Source of the DNA: Alphaproteobacteria bacterium
GTDB lineage: Bacteria; Pseudomonadota; Alphaproteobacteria; Rhodobacterales; Rhodobacteraceae
Assembly (NCBI GenBank): GCA_030425395.1
Contig: JAUIAS010000004.1
Span: 88,607 to 152,606, forward strand
Reading direction: 5' to 3'
DNA length: 64,000 bases
The notes below the pieces were generated by a model. It saw nothing but the letters and a program-made list of their open reading frames with translations. It was not told the DNA's origin and searched no databases. The translations under genes and the position numbers were made by a program. How positions within the stretch are numbered: the first letter of the stretch is position 1; every line of letters starts with the position of its first letter. Shown piece by piece: positions 45,916-54,645 of this stretch.

Positions 45916-46863
45916 ATGTCGATGACCCAAGACCGCTCCGAGGACCGACCCATGACACGTTGGGAACGGTTCAAGGACAACGATATCGTATGGTCCTTTC
46001 TGAGTTCACCCGGTGCGATGATCGCAGCGGCGATCACCGTGATCTCAATTCTGGCGTGCCTCTTTGCGCCGTTGATCGCGCCCTTCGATCCGTTTGACCC
46101 AAGCCAGATTTCCCTGTGGGATGGCAAGCTGCCCCCCGCCTGGAGCGACGGCGGTCAGCCGCAATACCTGTTGGGCACCGACAATCAGGGCCGGGACATG
46201 CTGTCGACCATCCTTTACGGCGGTCGGTTGTCCATTCTTGTCGGTCTGGCGGCTGTGTGCCTTGGCATGGTTCTGGGGGTCACGCTCGGTGTGATTTCGG
46301 GCTATGTGGGTGGCGTGACGGACGCGGTCATCATGCGGATTGCTGATGTGCAGTTGACCATTCCGGGAATTCTTCTGGCGATCCTGATCAACGGGGTGGG
46401 GCGGGCGTTTCTGCCGCTTGAGCTGCGTCAGGAGTTTGCTGTCTATGTCGTGATCATCGCTATCGGTCTGACCGATTGGCCGCAATTCGCACGGGTTGCC
46501 CGCGGGGCAACGATGGTTGAGGCCAACAAGGAATATGTGCAAGCCGCGCGTATCATCGGTCTGCCCGCGTGGTTGATCATGATCCGTCACGTTCTGCCCA
46601 ACACGCTGCGTCCTGTTCTGGTGATTGCGACCATCGGCCTTGCGCTGGCGATTATTGCCGAGGCAACGCTGTCCTTTCTTGGGCAGGGGATCCCGCCCAC
46701 CACGCCATCTCTCGGCACGCTGATCCGCGTTGGTAATGAATACCTGTTCTCGGGTCTGTGGTGGATCACCTTCTTTCCGGCCATTGCGCTGGTGGTTCTT
46801 GTATTTGCTGTCAATCTTCTGGGGGACTGGATGCGCGACGCCCTAAATCCAAAGCTACGATGA
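45916..46863 (+). CDS. ABC transporter permease, DppC type
   Basis: A 315-residue permease with a cytoplasmic N-terminal tail (KDNDIVWSFLSSPGAMIAAAITVISILACLFAPLIAPFDP) and the DppC hallmark LLGTDNQGRDMLSTILYGGRLSILVGL. The EAA loop is MVEANKEYVQAARIIGLPAWLIMIRHVLPNTL, and FLGQGIPPTTPSLGTLI lies before the last helix. It pairs with the DppB-type protein. The start ATG is immediately after the previous TAA, and its TGA overlaps the ATPase ATG. Confidence 0.95.
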   Translation: MSMTQDRSEDRPMTRWERFKDNDIVWSFLSSPGAMIAAAITVISILACLFAPLIAPFDPFDPSQISLWDGKLPPAWSDGGQPQYLLGTDNQGRDMLSTILYGGRLSILVGLAAVCLGMVLGVTLGVISGYVGGVTDAVIMRIADVQLTIPGILLAILINGVGRAFLPLELRQEFAVYVVIIAIGLTDWPQFARVARGATMVEANKEYVQAARIIGLPAWLIMIRHVLPNTLRPVLVIATIGLALAIIAEATLSFLGQGIPPTTPSLGTLIRVGNEYLFSGLWWITFFPAIALVVLVFAVNLLGDWMRDALNPKLR

Positions 46864-48572
46864 CTGACCTTCTGAAAATCAGCGGCCTAGATGTCGAATT
46901 TCCGACCCGTCGCGGCACCGTGCGCGCGGCGCGCAATGTGAACCTCACGGTCAGCCCCGGCGAAGTCGTGGGCCTTGTCGGGGAATCCGGTGCCGGTAAA
47001 TCCACCATTGGCAACGCGATCATTGATCTTCTCGAAGCGCCCGGTCGCGTCAGCGCGGGGTCGATCCTTTTCGAAGGCGAAGAACTGCGCGGGCTGGATG
47101 AAAACCAGATGCGCCGCGTGCGCGGTGACCGGATCGGGATGATCTTTCAGGATCCGCAAACCTCTTTGAACCCGCTCATGACGGTGGGTGCGCAATTGAT
47201 CGAGACGATCGAAAAGACCAATAACATCAAAGGTGCCGAAGCCGAAAAGCGCGCCATTGAGTTGCTGGAACAGGTCGGCATCACAGAACCCAAGGCGCGG
47301 TTGCTGGCCTATCCGCACCAGTTTTCCGGTGGCATGCGGCAACGTGTGGTGATCGCGCTGGCACTGGCAGGCGATCCGGATCTGATCATCGCGGACGAAC
47401 CGACAACCGCTCTGGATGTGTCGATTCAGGCGCAGATTCTCGATCTGATCAAGCGTCTGTGCCGCGAACGTGCCCTTGGCGTGATCATCGTCACCCACGA
47501 TATCGGGGTGATTGCAAATATCGCCGATCGCGTCGTGGTGATGTATCGCGGTGAGGTGGTCGAAACCGGTGAGGTTGCGCAGATTCTTGGCGCGCCGGAA
47601 CATGAATACACCAAATCCCTCATTGCCGCCGTTCCACGTGCGGATCGCAAACTGGATCGCTTTTCCTCTGTCGATTACATCGAAGGCGGAACCAAGCCAT
47701 TCAAGCGCATTGATATCCATACCCATTGGCTGGGCCAGTCGCGCGATGTGCGCGGGACCGGAAAAGCGGTTGAGATTGAAAATCTGAACTTGTCTTTCGT
47801 GCTGCAAAAAGCGTTGCTCAAGCAGAACAGAAAGATGCTTCAGGCGGTGGATAATGTGTCCTTTACCGTAAACGAAGGCGAGACTTTTGGACTGGTCGGC
47901 GAATCCGGGTCGGGGAAATCCACCGTCGCGCGACTGATCGCGGGGCTTTACCGGCCTGACAGCGGGATGATCCGTGTGATCGGTCAGGATGTCGTGTCCA
48001 ATCCCAAGAGCGCCGCCGCCCGAAAAGCGCGGCGCGCGCTTCAGATGATTTTTCAGGATCCCTATTCATCGCTGAATGCACGGATGCGGGTTCTGGATAT
48101 CGTCGCGGAGCCGATCCGGTTCTATGGGCTGACCGAGAACGAAGCCGAAACCCGCAGGATCGTGGGGGACCTTCTGGATCATGTCGGGTTGGGGGCCAGT
48201 GCCGCATTGCGCTATCCGCATGAGTTCTCGGGTGGGCAGCGGCAAAGGATTTCCATCGCCCGCGCGCTGGCGTCGCGTCCGCGCATCCTGATCTGTGATG
48301 AACCGACCTCGGCGCTGGACGTATCCGTGCAGGCCACGATCCTTAACCTTCTCAAGGATCTTCAGCAGGAACTGGGGCTGACCATGCTGTTCATCAGCCA
48401 TGACTTGCCTGTGGTTCGCCAGATGTGTGACCGGATCGCGGTGATGCGGCACGGCGCAATCTGTGAGGTCTCCGATACCGAGGATCTGTTCAGTGAACCC
48501 AAGCATGAATATTCGCGTCATCTTCTTAATCTGATGCCGCGTATGGATCTGCTGGGCGAGGCCCGCGCCTGA
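46860..48572 (+). CDS. Dipeptide-type ABC transporter ATP-binding protein, two fused ATPase domains
   Basis: A 570-residue protein with two ABC domains in one chain, equal to DppD plus DppF. Domain 1 has Walker [15 protein letters not shown], signature FSGGMRQRV and Walker [13 protein letters not shown]. Domain 2 has [23 protein letters not shown] and [12 protein letters not shown]. Both carry the H-loop (VTHDIG, ISHDLP). The usual C-terminal oligopeptide-type extensions with Cys-rich motif are reduced. The start at 46860 overlaps the DppC stop (ATGA). It completes the importer opened by the binding protein at 43336. Confidence 0.95.
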   Translation: MTDLLKISGLDVEFPTRRGTVRAARNVNLTVSPGEVVGLVGESGAGKSTIGNAIIDLLEAPGRVSAGSILFEGEELRGLDENQMRRVRGDRIGMIFQDPQTSLNPLMTVGAQLIETIEKTNNIKGAEAEKRAIELLEQVGITEPKARLLAYPHQFSGGMRQRVVIALALAGDPDLIIADEPTTALDVSIQAQILDLIKRLCRERALGVIIVTHDIGVIANIADRVVVMYRGEVVETGEVAQILGAPEHEYTKSLIAAVPRADRKLDRFSSVDYIEGGTKPFKRIDIHTHWLGQSRDVRGTGKAVEIENLNLSFVLQKALLKQNRKMLQAVDNVSFTVNEGETFGLVGESGSGKSTVARLIAGLYRPDSGMIRVIGQDVVSNPKSAAARKARRALQMIFQDPYSSLNARMRVLDIVAEPIRFYGLTENEAETRRIVGDLLDHVGLGASAALRYPHEFSGGQRQRISIARALASRPRILICDEPTSALDVSVQATILNLLKDLQQELGLTMLFISHDLPVVRQMCDRIAVMRHGAICEVSDTEDLFSEPKHEYSRHLLNLMPRMDLLGEARA

Positions 48573-48615
48573 TCAAATCCTGCGCGGTTTGCGTTTGTCT
48601 GCGCCGGGAATTGCG

Positions 48616-48637
48616 TTATTGGTTAACGTGGTAATAA
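48616..48637. promoter_or_regulatory. Dyad upstream of the phospho-lyase/kinase pair
   Basis: TTATT - 12 bases - AATAA with GTTAAC near the centre, 13 bases before the start at 48650. It is AT-rich in a GC-rich setting, so it could be an operator or promoter element for the two-gene unit. The arms are only five bases. Confidence 0.4.
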
Positions 48638-48649
48638 ATCGAGCGGACC

Positions 48650-49942
48650 ATGGCGCGTAACACACAAGACCTCCTTTCGGATCGGGCCCGGCTGCTGGGC
48701 CCGAACGTGGCAACTTTTTACGACGATCCTCTGCATATTGTCAGGGGCGAGGGCGTCTGGCTGTGGGATGCGGCAGGGCGCAGGTATCTGGATTGTTATA
48801 ACAATGTGCCCCACGTGGGACATTGCAACCCGCGCGTGGTCGAGGCGATCTGTCGTCAGGCCGGAACGCTCAACACCCATACGCGGTATCTGCATGACGG
48901 AATTCTGGATTATGTCGAGCGGCTGACCGGCACGATGGCGGCGGCGTCGCTCAATACCGCCGTTTTGACCTGCACCGGATCCGAGGCAAACGATATCGCC
49001 CTGCGCATGGCCGAAGCCGTCACAGGCAAACGCGGCATCATTGCCACCGATGCCACCTATCACGGCAACACGTCGCTGGTCAGCCAGCTTAGCCAATCCA
49101 ACGTGCCGCAGGTGGGGTTCGGGCTTGAACAGTATTTCCGCTTTGTTCCAGCCCCTGACAGTTTGCGCCATCCCGATCCCGACGGCCGGCTGTTTGCCGC
49201 CTCGGTGGCCGATCAAATCTCAGCGCTGGAAGGTGAAGGACCGGGCTTTGCCGCGCTGCTGGTGTGCCCCTATTTTCTGAACGAAGGGTTCCCGGACCAT
49301 CCCGACGGCTGGCTGAAACCCACAGCCGAAGTCGTGCGCAAGGCCGGGGGGCTGCTGATCTGTGATGAGGTGCAATCTGGCTTTGGCCGCACCGGCACGC
49401 ATTTCTGGGCCCATGAAAAGATGGGTGTGGTGCCTGATGTTGTAACACTGGGCAAACCCATGGCCAACGGGCACCCAGTGGGCGGTGTGGTCGCCGACCG
49501 CGATATCGTGGCGGCGTTTCGAAACGGGTATCGGTATTTTAACACCTTCGGCGGAAATCCGGTATCCTGCGCCGCCGCAATGGCGGTTCTGGAGGAAATG
49601 GACGAGGCCAAGCTCATGGAAAACGCGCGTTTGGTGGGCGAGTATGCCAAACACCGCCTGCGTGCGCTCCGGGAAAAACACGCCGTTATTGGCGATGTGC
49701 GCGGGTCGGGGCTGATCTTTGGTGCCGAACTGGTCCTTGACCGTGCCACTCATCAACCGGCCAGCGCGCTGACGGATCGTGTGATCAACGAAATGCGCGC
49801 GCGCGGGATCATTCTTTCCAAGTTGGGCCGCCACAAAAACACGCTCAAGATCCGCCCGCCAATGCCGTTTTCGGCCCAAAACGCGGACCTTCTGTTTGAC
49901 ACGCTCGATGAGGTTCTGGGCGCGGTGGCCGCTTCTGCATGA
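48650..49942 (+). CDS. Class III PLP enzyme of the phospho-lyase (AGXT2L/ETNPPL/PHYKPL-like) group
   Basis: A 430-residue fold-type I PLP enzyme. It has the class III pattern (CTGSEANDIALRMA at about 108-121, D239-E in LLICDEVQSGFGRTG, Schiff-base K269 in VTLGKPMANGHPVGG). The segment YNNVPHVGHCNPRVVEAICRQAGTLNTHTRYLHDGILDYVERL is the one I associate with ethanolamine-phosphate and 5-phosphohydroxylysine phospho-lyases rather than ordinary aminotransferases. These release phosphate and ammonia from a phosphorylated amino alcohol to give an aldehyde. The stop overlaps the start of an APH-fold kinase (ATGA), which is the expected partner. Simple transamination cannot be excluded. Confidence 0.85.
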   Translation: MARNTQDLLSDRARLLGPNVATFYDDPLHIVRGEGVWLWDAAGRRYLDCYNNVPHVGHCNPRVVEAICRQAGTLNTHTRYLHDGILDYVERLTGTMAAASLNTAVLTCTGSEANDIALRMAEAVTGKRGIIATDATYHGNTSLVSQLSQSNVPQVGFGLEQYFRFVPAPDSLRHPDPDGRLFAASVADQISALEGEGPGFAALLVCPYFLNEGFPDHPDGWLKPTAEVVRKAGGLLICDEVQSGFGRTGTHFWAHEKMGVVPDVVTLGKPMANGHPVGGVVADRDIVAAFRNGYRYFNTFGGNPVSCAAAMAVLEEMDEAKLMENARLVGEYAKHRLRALREKHAVIGDVRGSGLIFGAELVLDRATHQPASALTDRVINEMRARGIILSKLGRHKNTLKIRPPMPFSAQNADLLFDTLDEVLGAVAASA

Positions 49943-50880
49943 TGGATATCGCGCGACAGGCTCTTGGCCATTGGGGGTTTGAAGGTGCGTCCTTGCGGTT
50001 GGTCGCGGCGCGGGAAAATGCGGTGTTTGAACTCGTTTCAGGGGGCACGCACGCTGCCCTGCGGCTTCATCGCAAGGGGTATCGTAGCAACGCACAGTTG
50101 ATATCGGAACTGGCGTGGATGGCCATGGTCGCGCAGGCGGGGATCAGCGTGCCAGCACCGATCCCGGCGCGCGACGGGAAGATGTTGCATCATGTGAACG
50201 GCGTGCAAGTGGATGTTCTGACCTGGTTGCCGGGTGCCACGATGGAGGACGCGTTGGAGGCGCTGCCGCCCGAAGATCAGACCCGCGTTTTCCGCACCCT
50301 CGGTCAGGATATGGCGCGTCTGCACATGGCATGTGATGCGTGGGTGCCGCTGGCCGGATTTGACCGGGTTCATTGGGATCTGGACGGGCTATTGGGGGAT
50401 GCCCCATTGTGGGATCGCTTCTGGGACAATCCGGCGCTAAGCGGCGCAGAGAAGACCCTTTTTGCGGAATTCCGGGAACGGGCGGCGCAGGATCTGGAAC
50501 GGCGTGCATCGGGGTTGGATTATGGCCTGATCCATGCCGATCTTGTGCCAGCCAATGTCTTGGTTGACGGGGCAAGATTGCGGTTCATCGACTTTGACGA
50601 CGGCGGGTTCGGGTTTCGTCTGTTTGACGTCGCCACAGCGCTTGTCAAACATCGGGCGAGCCGGAATTTTGCGCGCTTTCAATCGGCGCTGATTGCGGGC
50701 TATCATTCCGTCAGGCCGTTGGATACGGGCGCACTGACACTGTTTATGGCGCTGCGGGCAGCGACCTATGTGGGTTGGAATATAACGCGGATGAATGAGC
50801 CGGACGGTGCCGCGCGAAACGCCCGGCTGATCGCGGCGGCGCGCGAGTGTGCCACGCAATATCTGGATGCGGGGGGCTAA
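49939..50880 (+). CDS. APH-fold small-molecule kinase (hydroxylysine/choline-kinase-like)
   Basis: A 313-residue aminoglycoside-phosphotransferase-fold kinase. The catalytic loop is LIHADLVPANVLVDG (H199, D201, N206) and the metal-binding Asp lies in RFIDFDDGGFG (about 218-220). The N-lobe has AALRLHRKGY with the ATP-binding Lys candidate. The C-terminal helices resemble the AGPHD1/hydroxylysine kinase group. Coupled translation with the phospho-lyase-like gene (4-base overlap) gives a strong context: the kinase would phosphorylate a hydroxyl of an amino alcohol and the lyase would eliminate the phosphate. In many bacteria these two domains are fused. The substrate is not proven, and homoserine kinase II-like alternatives have the same fold. 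Confidence 0.82.
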   Translation: MMDIARQALGHWGFEGASLRLVAARENAVFELVSGGTHAALRLHRKGYRSNAQLISELAWMAMVAQAGISVPAPIPARDGKMLHHVNGVQVDVLTWLPGATMEDALEALPPEDQTRVFRTLGQDMARLHMACDAWVPLAGFDRVHWDLDGLLGDAPLWDRFWDNPALSGAEKTLFAEFRERAAQDLERRASGLDYGLIHADLVPANVLVDGARLRFIDFDDGGFGFRLFDVATALVKHRASRNFARFQSALIAGYHSVRPLDTGALTLFMALRAATYVGWNITRMNEPDGAARNARLIAAARECATQYLDAGG

Positions 50881-50934
50881 GCAGCCTTTGACCGCGAACC
50901 CGGTTGGGGCAGGCAATGACAGGTGGGAAAGATC

Positions 50935-51861
50935 ATGCAAAGACCAAGGGGATACACAAGCTGGCGCGTCGGGGATGTGAAGCTGACCCGCATCGTTGAA
51001 CTAGCGAGCGAGAAACTGCCCCACTGGGGATATCAAAATCTGACACCGGAACAGGTCATGGAACAATCTTGGCTGCGTCCCCATTTTGCCACCGAAGACG
51101 GCAAGCTGAAGTCCTGCATTCAGGCTTTTGTCATCGAAACACCCGACCTGCGGATTATCGTCGATACCTGCATCGGCAATGACAAGGCGCGAAAGCAGGA
51201 GAACTGGAACGGCTTGCAGACCCGGTTTCTTGATGATTTGGCCGCGTCCGGCTATCCGCCCGAAAGCATCGACATCGTGTTGTGCACCCATCTGCACGTG
51301 GATCACGTGGGCTGGAACACGCGCCTTGTCGATGGTGAATGGGTGCCCACGTTTACCAATGCGCGGTACCTGTTTGGCAAGGATGAATGGGCGCATTGGT
51401 CACAAGAGATCAGCGGCGCACGCGAAGGCGATATCACGCCCGAGGTATTTGCCAACGTGATGGAACAATCCGCCGTGAATGCCGATTCCGTGCAGCCGAT
51501 CATTGATGCCGGACTGCATGAGTTGGTCGAGGATACACACGAACTCTGCCCGGAAGTGTCCCTGTTTCCAACACCGGGCCACACGCCGGGTCATGTCAGC
51601 GTGTCGATCCGGTCAGGTGAAGATCACGCGGTGATCACCGGTGATCTGATGCACCATCCGATCCAATGCGCGATGCCCCACGTGGCCAGCAAGTTCGATC
51701 ACGACGTGGCCCGCGCGCAAGACACCCGCCGTGCGTTCCTGCGCCGCTTTGCGGATGGGCCGGTGATGGTCTTTGGCACGCATTTTCGCGAACCAAACTG
51801 GGGCCGGATCATTACAGTGGGCGATACCTGGCAACTTGAGGTGCAGGAAACACCGGATTGA
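50935..51861 (+). CDS. Metallo-beta-lactamase-fold hydrolase
   Basis: A 308-residue MBL-fold protein with the zinc motif H119-x-H121-x-D123-H124 (CTHLHVDHVGWNTR), a second His in FPTPGHTPGHVSV, the bridging Asp in VITGDLMHHP, and a late His in FGTHFREP. The longer N-terminal half and WNTR resemble lactonase-like or organophosphate-degrading MBL proteins. I start at the ATG at 50935, which has AGGTGG eight bases upstream. It follows the kinase by 54 bases on the same strand and may act on a lactam, lactone or ester in the same pathway. Confidence 0.87.
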   Translation: MQRPRGYTSWRVGDVKLTRIVELASEKLPHWGYQNLTPEQVMEQSWLRPHFATEDGKLKSCIQAFVIETPDLRIIVDTCIGNDKARKQENWNGLQTRFLDDLAASGYPPESIDIVLCTHLHVDHVGWNTRLVDGEWVPTFTNARYLFGKDEWAHWSQEISGAREGDITPEVFANVMEQSAVNADSVQPIIDAGLHELVEDTHELCPEVSLFPTPGHTPGHVSVSIRSGEDHAVITGDLMHHPIQCAMPHVASKFDHDVARAQDTRRAFLRRFADGPVMVFGTHFREPNWGRIITVGDTWQLEVQETPD

Positions 51862-51866
51862 TCGGC

Positions 51867-51892
51867 GCGTCAGGGCCCAGCGTCAGGGCCCA
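51867..51892. repeat. Tandem 13-bp direct repeat at the lysR 3' end
   Basis: GCGTCAGGGCCCA occurs twice back to back (51867-51879 and 51880-51892). The second copy contains the LysR stop codon, so the first looks like a recent slippage duplication in the space between two convergent genes. Confidence 0.7.
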
Positions 51893-52842
51893 TAGGTGCG
51901 TTCATCAAGTCCGATACGCGATAGATCGGCTTCGATCGCGGTCAGAAAGGTGCTTTCAGCCTCGGACCAGCGTCGGGCCGGGTTGCTGATCAGATAGATG
52001 CTGAACAACGGCAGACCCTCATAGGGGGGAAGCTGGCGAATATGTCCCGCGTCCACATCCTGTTGGGCCACGTGGATCGGCAAGGCACCGATACCGATAT
52101 TGGCCATGATCATGCGGCGGATTTCATTCAGGCTTGACGACACCCCGCGCCAGTTGTGCGACAGCTTGAGTCGCGCGCGCAGCATCGAGATCGCCTCAAG
52201 GGGGCCGCCCTGCGCTTCGGTCTGGAAGGCAACAAAGGCATCCCCCGCGAGGTCTTCGGGCTGAATATCACGCGCGGAAAACAGCGGGTGGCGCGCCCCG
52301 CAATAAAGACCGAAATATTCACGATAGAGCACCATCCGGTTCAGGTTCTGGGGGATCTTCGCCAAAAGGCAAATACCGAAACTGGCCCGGTTCTGGGCAA
52401 CCATGCTTTCCACTTCGGCGCTTTCGAAGACCGAAAAGGAATAGGTTACGTTGGGGTGCGTGTTTGAGAACCGGTTGAGAAAATCGTCGAAATGTTCAGA
52501 GATCACCGAACTGGTGATCGCGATGGTCAGATGGCCGCGAAGGTCGGTGTTGTCCTCGTCCACGATGGCGGGAATTTGCGATACGGTGCCAAAGATCGTT
52601 GCGCATTCGGTATACAACGCCTGACCGGCGCGGGTAATGGTGAATTCATTGGGTTTGCGCACGATCAACGTCTTGTCGATGGCCTGTTCCAACCGCTTGA
52701 GAGCGGCGGAAACCGTGGGTTGCTTGAGGCCAAGGAACTCTGCCGCCTTTGAAATCCCGCGCTGTTCCACAACCACCATGAAGGTGCGCAAAAGGTTCCA
52801 ATCCAGGTTCCAGGGAAAACGGCGACGGTGATGAGGTTGCAT
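51883..52842 (-). CDS. LysR-family transcriptional regulator
   Basis: A 319-residue LTTR. The N-terminal winged helix (LLRTFMVVVEQRGISKAAEFLGLKQPTVSAALKRLEQAIDKTLIVR, about 17-62) is intact, and the effector domain begins near residue 100 with LTIAITSSVISEHFDDFLNRF. It is divergent from the amino-acid ABC operon at 52984, the classical layout for control of a neighbouring catabolic operon, and a 15-bp T-N11-A dyad overlaps its own start codon. It probably regulates transport and catabolism genes 52984-62371 in response to the imported compound or a pathway intermediate, and represses itself; this is inference. Confidence 0.93.
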   Translation of the reverse strand: MQPHHRRRFPWNLDWNLLRTFMVVVEQRGISKAAEFLGLKQPTVSAALKRLEQAIDKTLIVRKPNEFTITRAGQALYTECATIFGTVSQIPAIVDEDNTDLRGHLTIAITSSVISEHFDDFLNRFSNTHPNVTYSFSVFESAEVESMVAQNRASFGICLLAKIPQNLNRMVLYREYFGLYCGARHPLFSARDIQPEDLAGDAFVAFQTEAQGGPLEAISMLRARLKLSHNWRGVSSSLNEIRRMIMANIGIGALPIHVAQQDVDAGHIRQLPPYEGLPLFSIYLISNPARRWSEAESTFLTAIEADLSRIGLDERTYGP

Positions 52843-52855
52843 AGATTTCGTCTAT
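52841..52855. promoter_or_regulatory. LysR-type T-N11-A box overlapping the lysR start codon
   Basis: ATAGA-TTTCG-TCTAT is a perfect 5-5-5 dyad with the T-N11-A spacing of LTTR sites. It covers the start of the regulator gene and lies about 130 bases upstream of the ABC binding-protein start. Confidence 0.65.
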
Positions 52856-52877
52856 ATTTATGATCTCTTATATTTAT
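52853..52877. repeat. AT-rich direct repeat in the lysR / ABC divergent promoter
   Basis: TATATTTAT occurs at 52853-52861 and again at 52869-52877, 16 bases apart start to start. In this GC-rich sequence such a tract is probably the promoter or a second part of the LysR binding region. Confidence 0.5.
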
Positions 52878-52983
52878 TTTGCAAATGCACGGGGTCATGC
52901 AAGACTTTTCCCACAACCGGGGCAAAAAACCCGTGTCTGTTCGGGTCCAGACCCTGCACCGCATAACCAACATGGAGACCAAT

Positions 52984-53760
52984 ATGATATTTCGCCGTAC
53001 GATCCTGAAAACAGCCGTTGTTGCCGCAGGATTCGCCGTTGCCGGATTCGGTGCGGCCGTTGCCGATGAGCTTGAAACCCTCAAGGAAAAGGGCACGATC
53101 CGCATCGCGATGTCGGGTGCCTATCCTCCGTTCAACTTTGTGAACGACGAAAACCAGGTTGTCGGTTTCGATCCGGCCGTGGGCACCGAGATTGCCAAGC
53201 GCATGGGGATGGAAGCAGAGATCGTAACCACTGCGTGGGACGGGATCATTGGCGGTCTTCTGGCCAACAAATATGATGCAATCGTGGGGTCCATGACCAT
53301 CACCGCAGAGCGTGACGAAGTCGTCGATTTTGTCGGTCCCTACTATTCGGACAAGCGTGCGATCTTCACCAAGCCCGGTTCCGACATCAAAAGCCTCGCC
53401 GATCTGGATGGCAAGAAGGTTGGTCTGACCCTGGGCGAAACCCACGAAGATTGGGCCCGTGAAAAGGGCTATAACATCAGCACCTACAAGGGGCTGCCGG
53501 AATTGCTGCTTGAGCTTGAAAACGGCCGCGTTGATGCGATCGTGAACGATTCCATCGCGGCCATTCTCGCCATGACCGCCAAGGGTCAAGAATTCGCGAT
53601 GTTTGACGATCCCGGCACAGCACCTTTCGGCGCGGGGATTGCGATCCGTGAAGGCAATCCGATGCTGGCCAAGGAAATGCAGGCAGCGCTCGATTCCATG
53701 ATGGAAGACGGCACCTATCTGATGCTGGCCGAAAAGTGGATCGGTGCCGACATCCGCTAA
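52984..53760 (+). CDS. Polar amino-acid ABC transporter substrate-binding protein
   Basis: A 258-residue periplasmic binding protein of the SBP_bac_3 family with a signal peptide (MIFRRTILKTAVVAAGFAVAGFGAAVA). GTIRIAMSGAYPPFNFVNDENQVVGFDPAVGTEIAKRMG is the canonical N-terminal lobe; GGLLANKYDAIVGSMTITAERDEVVDFVGPYY and the C-terminal DGTYLMLAEKWIG complete it. I start at 52984: GGAG at 52974-52977 gives correct spacing, whereas the ATG at 52972 lies over that site. It opens the operon binding protein - two permeases - ATPase - aminotransferase. The ligand is probably a polar or charged amino acid. Confidence 0.94.
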   Translation: MIFRRTILKTAVVAAGFAVAGFGAAVADELETLKEKGTIRIAMSGAYPPFNFVNDENQVVGFDPAVGTEIAKRMGMEAEIVTTAWDGIIGGLLANKYDAIVGSMTITAERDEVVDFVGPYYSDKRAIFTKPGSDIKSLADLDGKKVGLTLGETHEDWAREKGYNISTYKGLPELLLELENGRVDAIVNDSIAAILAMTAKGQEFAMFDDPGTAPFGAGIAIREGNPMLAKEMQAALDSMMEDGTYLMLAEKWIGADIR

Positions 53761-53768
53761 GTGACTAT

Positions 53769-53795
53769 TCCCACCGCACCGATGGTGCGGTGGGA
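53769..53795 (+). terminator. Intercistronic hairpin between binding protein and permease
   Basis: A perfect 12-bp stem, TCCCACCGCACC with GGTGCGGTGGGA around GAT, eight bases after the binding-protein stop and without a T-run. It is followed by about 180 bases of non-coding sequence before the permease. It probably protects the upstream mRNA or partially terminates. Confidence 0.75.
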
Positions 53796-53979
53796 CAGGG
53801 TCTCCCGGTGCTGCGTGGCTTGTTGCAGGGCAACGGGCCGCGCGGTCCCGAGATGAGATCAAACCCCGAACCCCATTGCCAGCGGCACGCCGATCTGCAC
53901 GTCTGTTCACAGGCTCGCGTGCCTTCTGTCTACCACGCTTTACCCGCAGGTAATCCCGCTTTTCCAGGAGATCCAAACC

Positions 53980-54627
53980 ATGGACATTGATCTGATGCTC
54001 AAGGTCTATCCGTTTTTCCTTGAGGCGGCGTGGGTCACCATACAGCTCTCTGTTCTGACCGCGATCCTTGGGCTGATCTGCGGCACGGCCGGGGCGGCCG
54101 CGCGCTTGTCACGCTTTGCGCTGGTGCGCTTTATCGGTGCGGCTTATGTCAGCGTCTTTCGCGGCACGCCCGCGCTGATCCAGTTGTTCATCCTGTATTT
54201 TGGCGGGCCGCAGATCGGCATCCAACTTGATGCGTTCGAAGCGGGCGTGATCGGGCTGGGCATCAATGCTGGCGCATACATGACGGAAACCATTCGCGGC
54301 GCGATCATTTCCATCGACAATGGCCAGCGCGAAGCGGCCCGCACACTGGGGCTGAGCCAATGGCAGGCGGTGTATCGCATCATTCTGCCACAGGCTGCGC
54401 GGCTCATGGTGCGCCCGCTTGGCGTCAACCTGAATATGCTGATCAAGGCGACCGCGCTGGTGGCCGCGATCTCGGTGATCGAACTGACCTATACAGCGCA
54501 GCGGTATATCGGTTCGACCTACAAACCGTTCGAGATGTTCCTGCTCGCGGGGGTTCTCTACATGGTCATCATCTATGTGGTCGGCAGGGGCGTTGCCTGG
54601 CTGGACCGCAAAGTTCAGATCAACTGA
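53980..54627 (+). CDS. Amino-acid ABC transporter permease (HisQ/GlnP type)
   Basis: A 215-residue permease with five hydrophobic segments. FFLEAAWVTIQLSVLTAILGLICG is the family start, SVFRGTPALIQLFILYFG is the conserved RGTP region, and REAARTLGLSQWQAVYRIILPQAARLMVRPLG is the EAA coupling loop. It is the first of two related permeases; the second follows after 18 bases. The two likely form a heterodimer with the ATPase at 55319. Confidence 0.95.
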   Translation: MDIDLMLKVYPFFLEAAWVTIQLSVLTAILGLICGTAGAAARLSRFALVRFIGAAYVSVFRGTPALIQLFILYFGGPQIGIQLDAFEAGVIGLGINAGAYMTETIRGAIISIDNGQREAARTLGLSQWQAVYRIILPQAARLMVRPLGVNLNMLIKATALVAAISVIELTYTAQRYIGSTYKPFEMFLLAGVLYMVIIYVVGRGVAWLDRKVQIN

Positions 54628-54645
54628 TCGGCAAAGGGAAACCTT

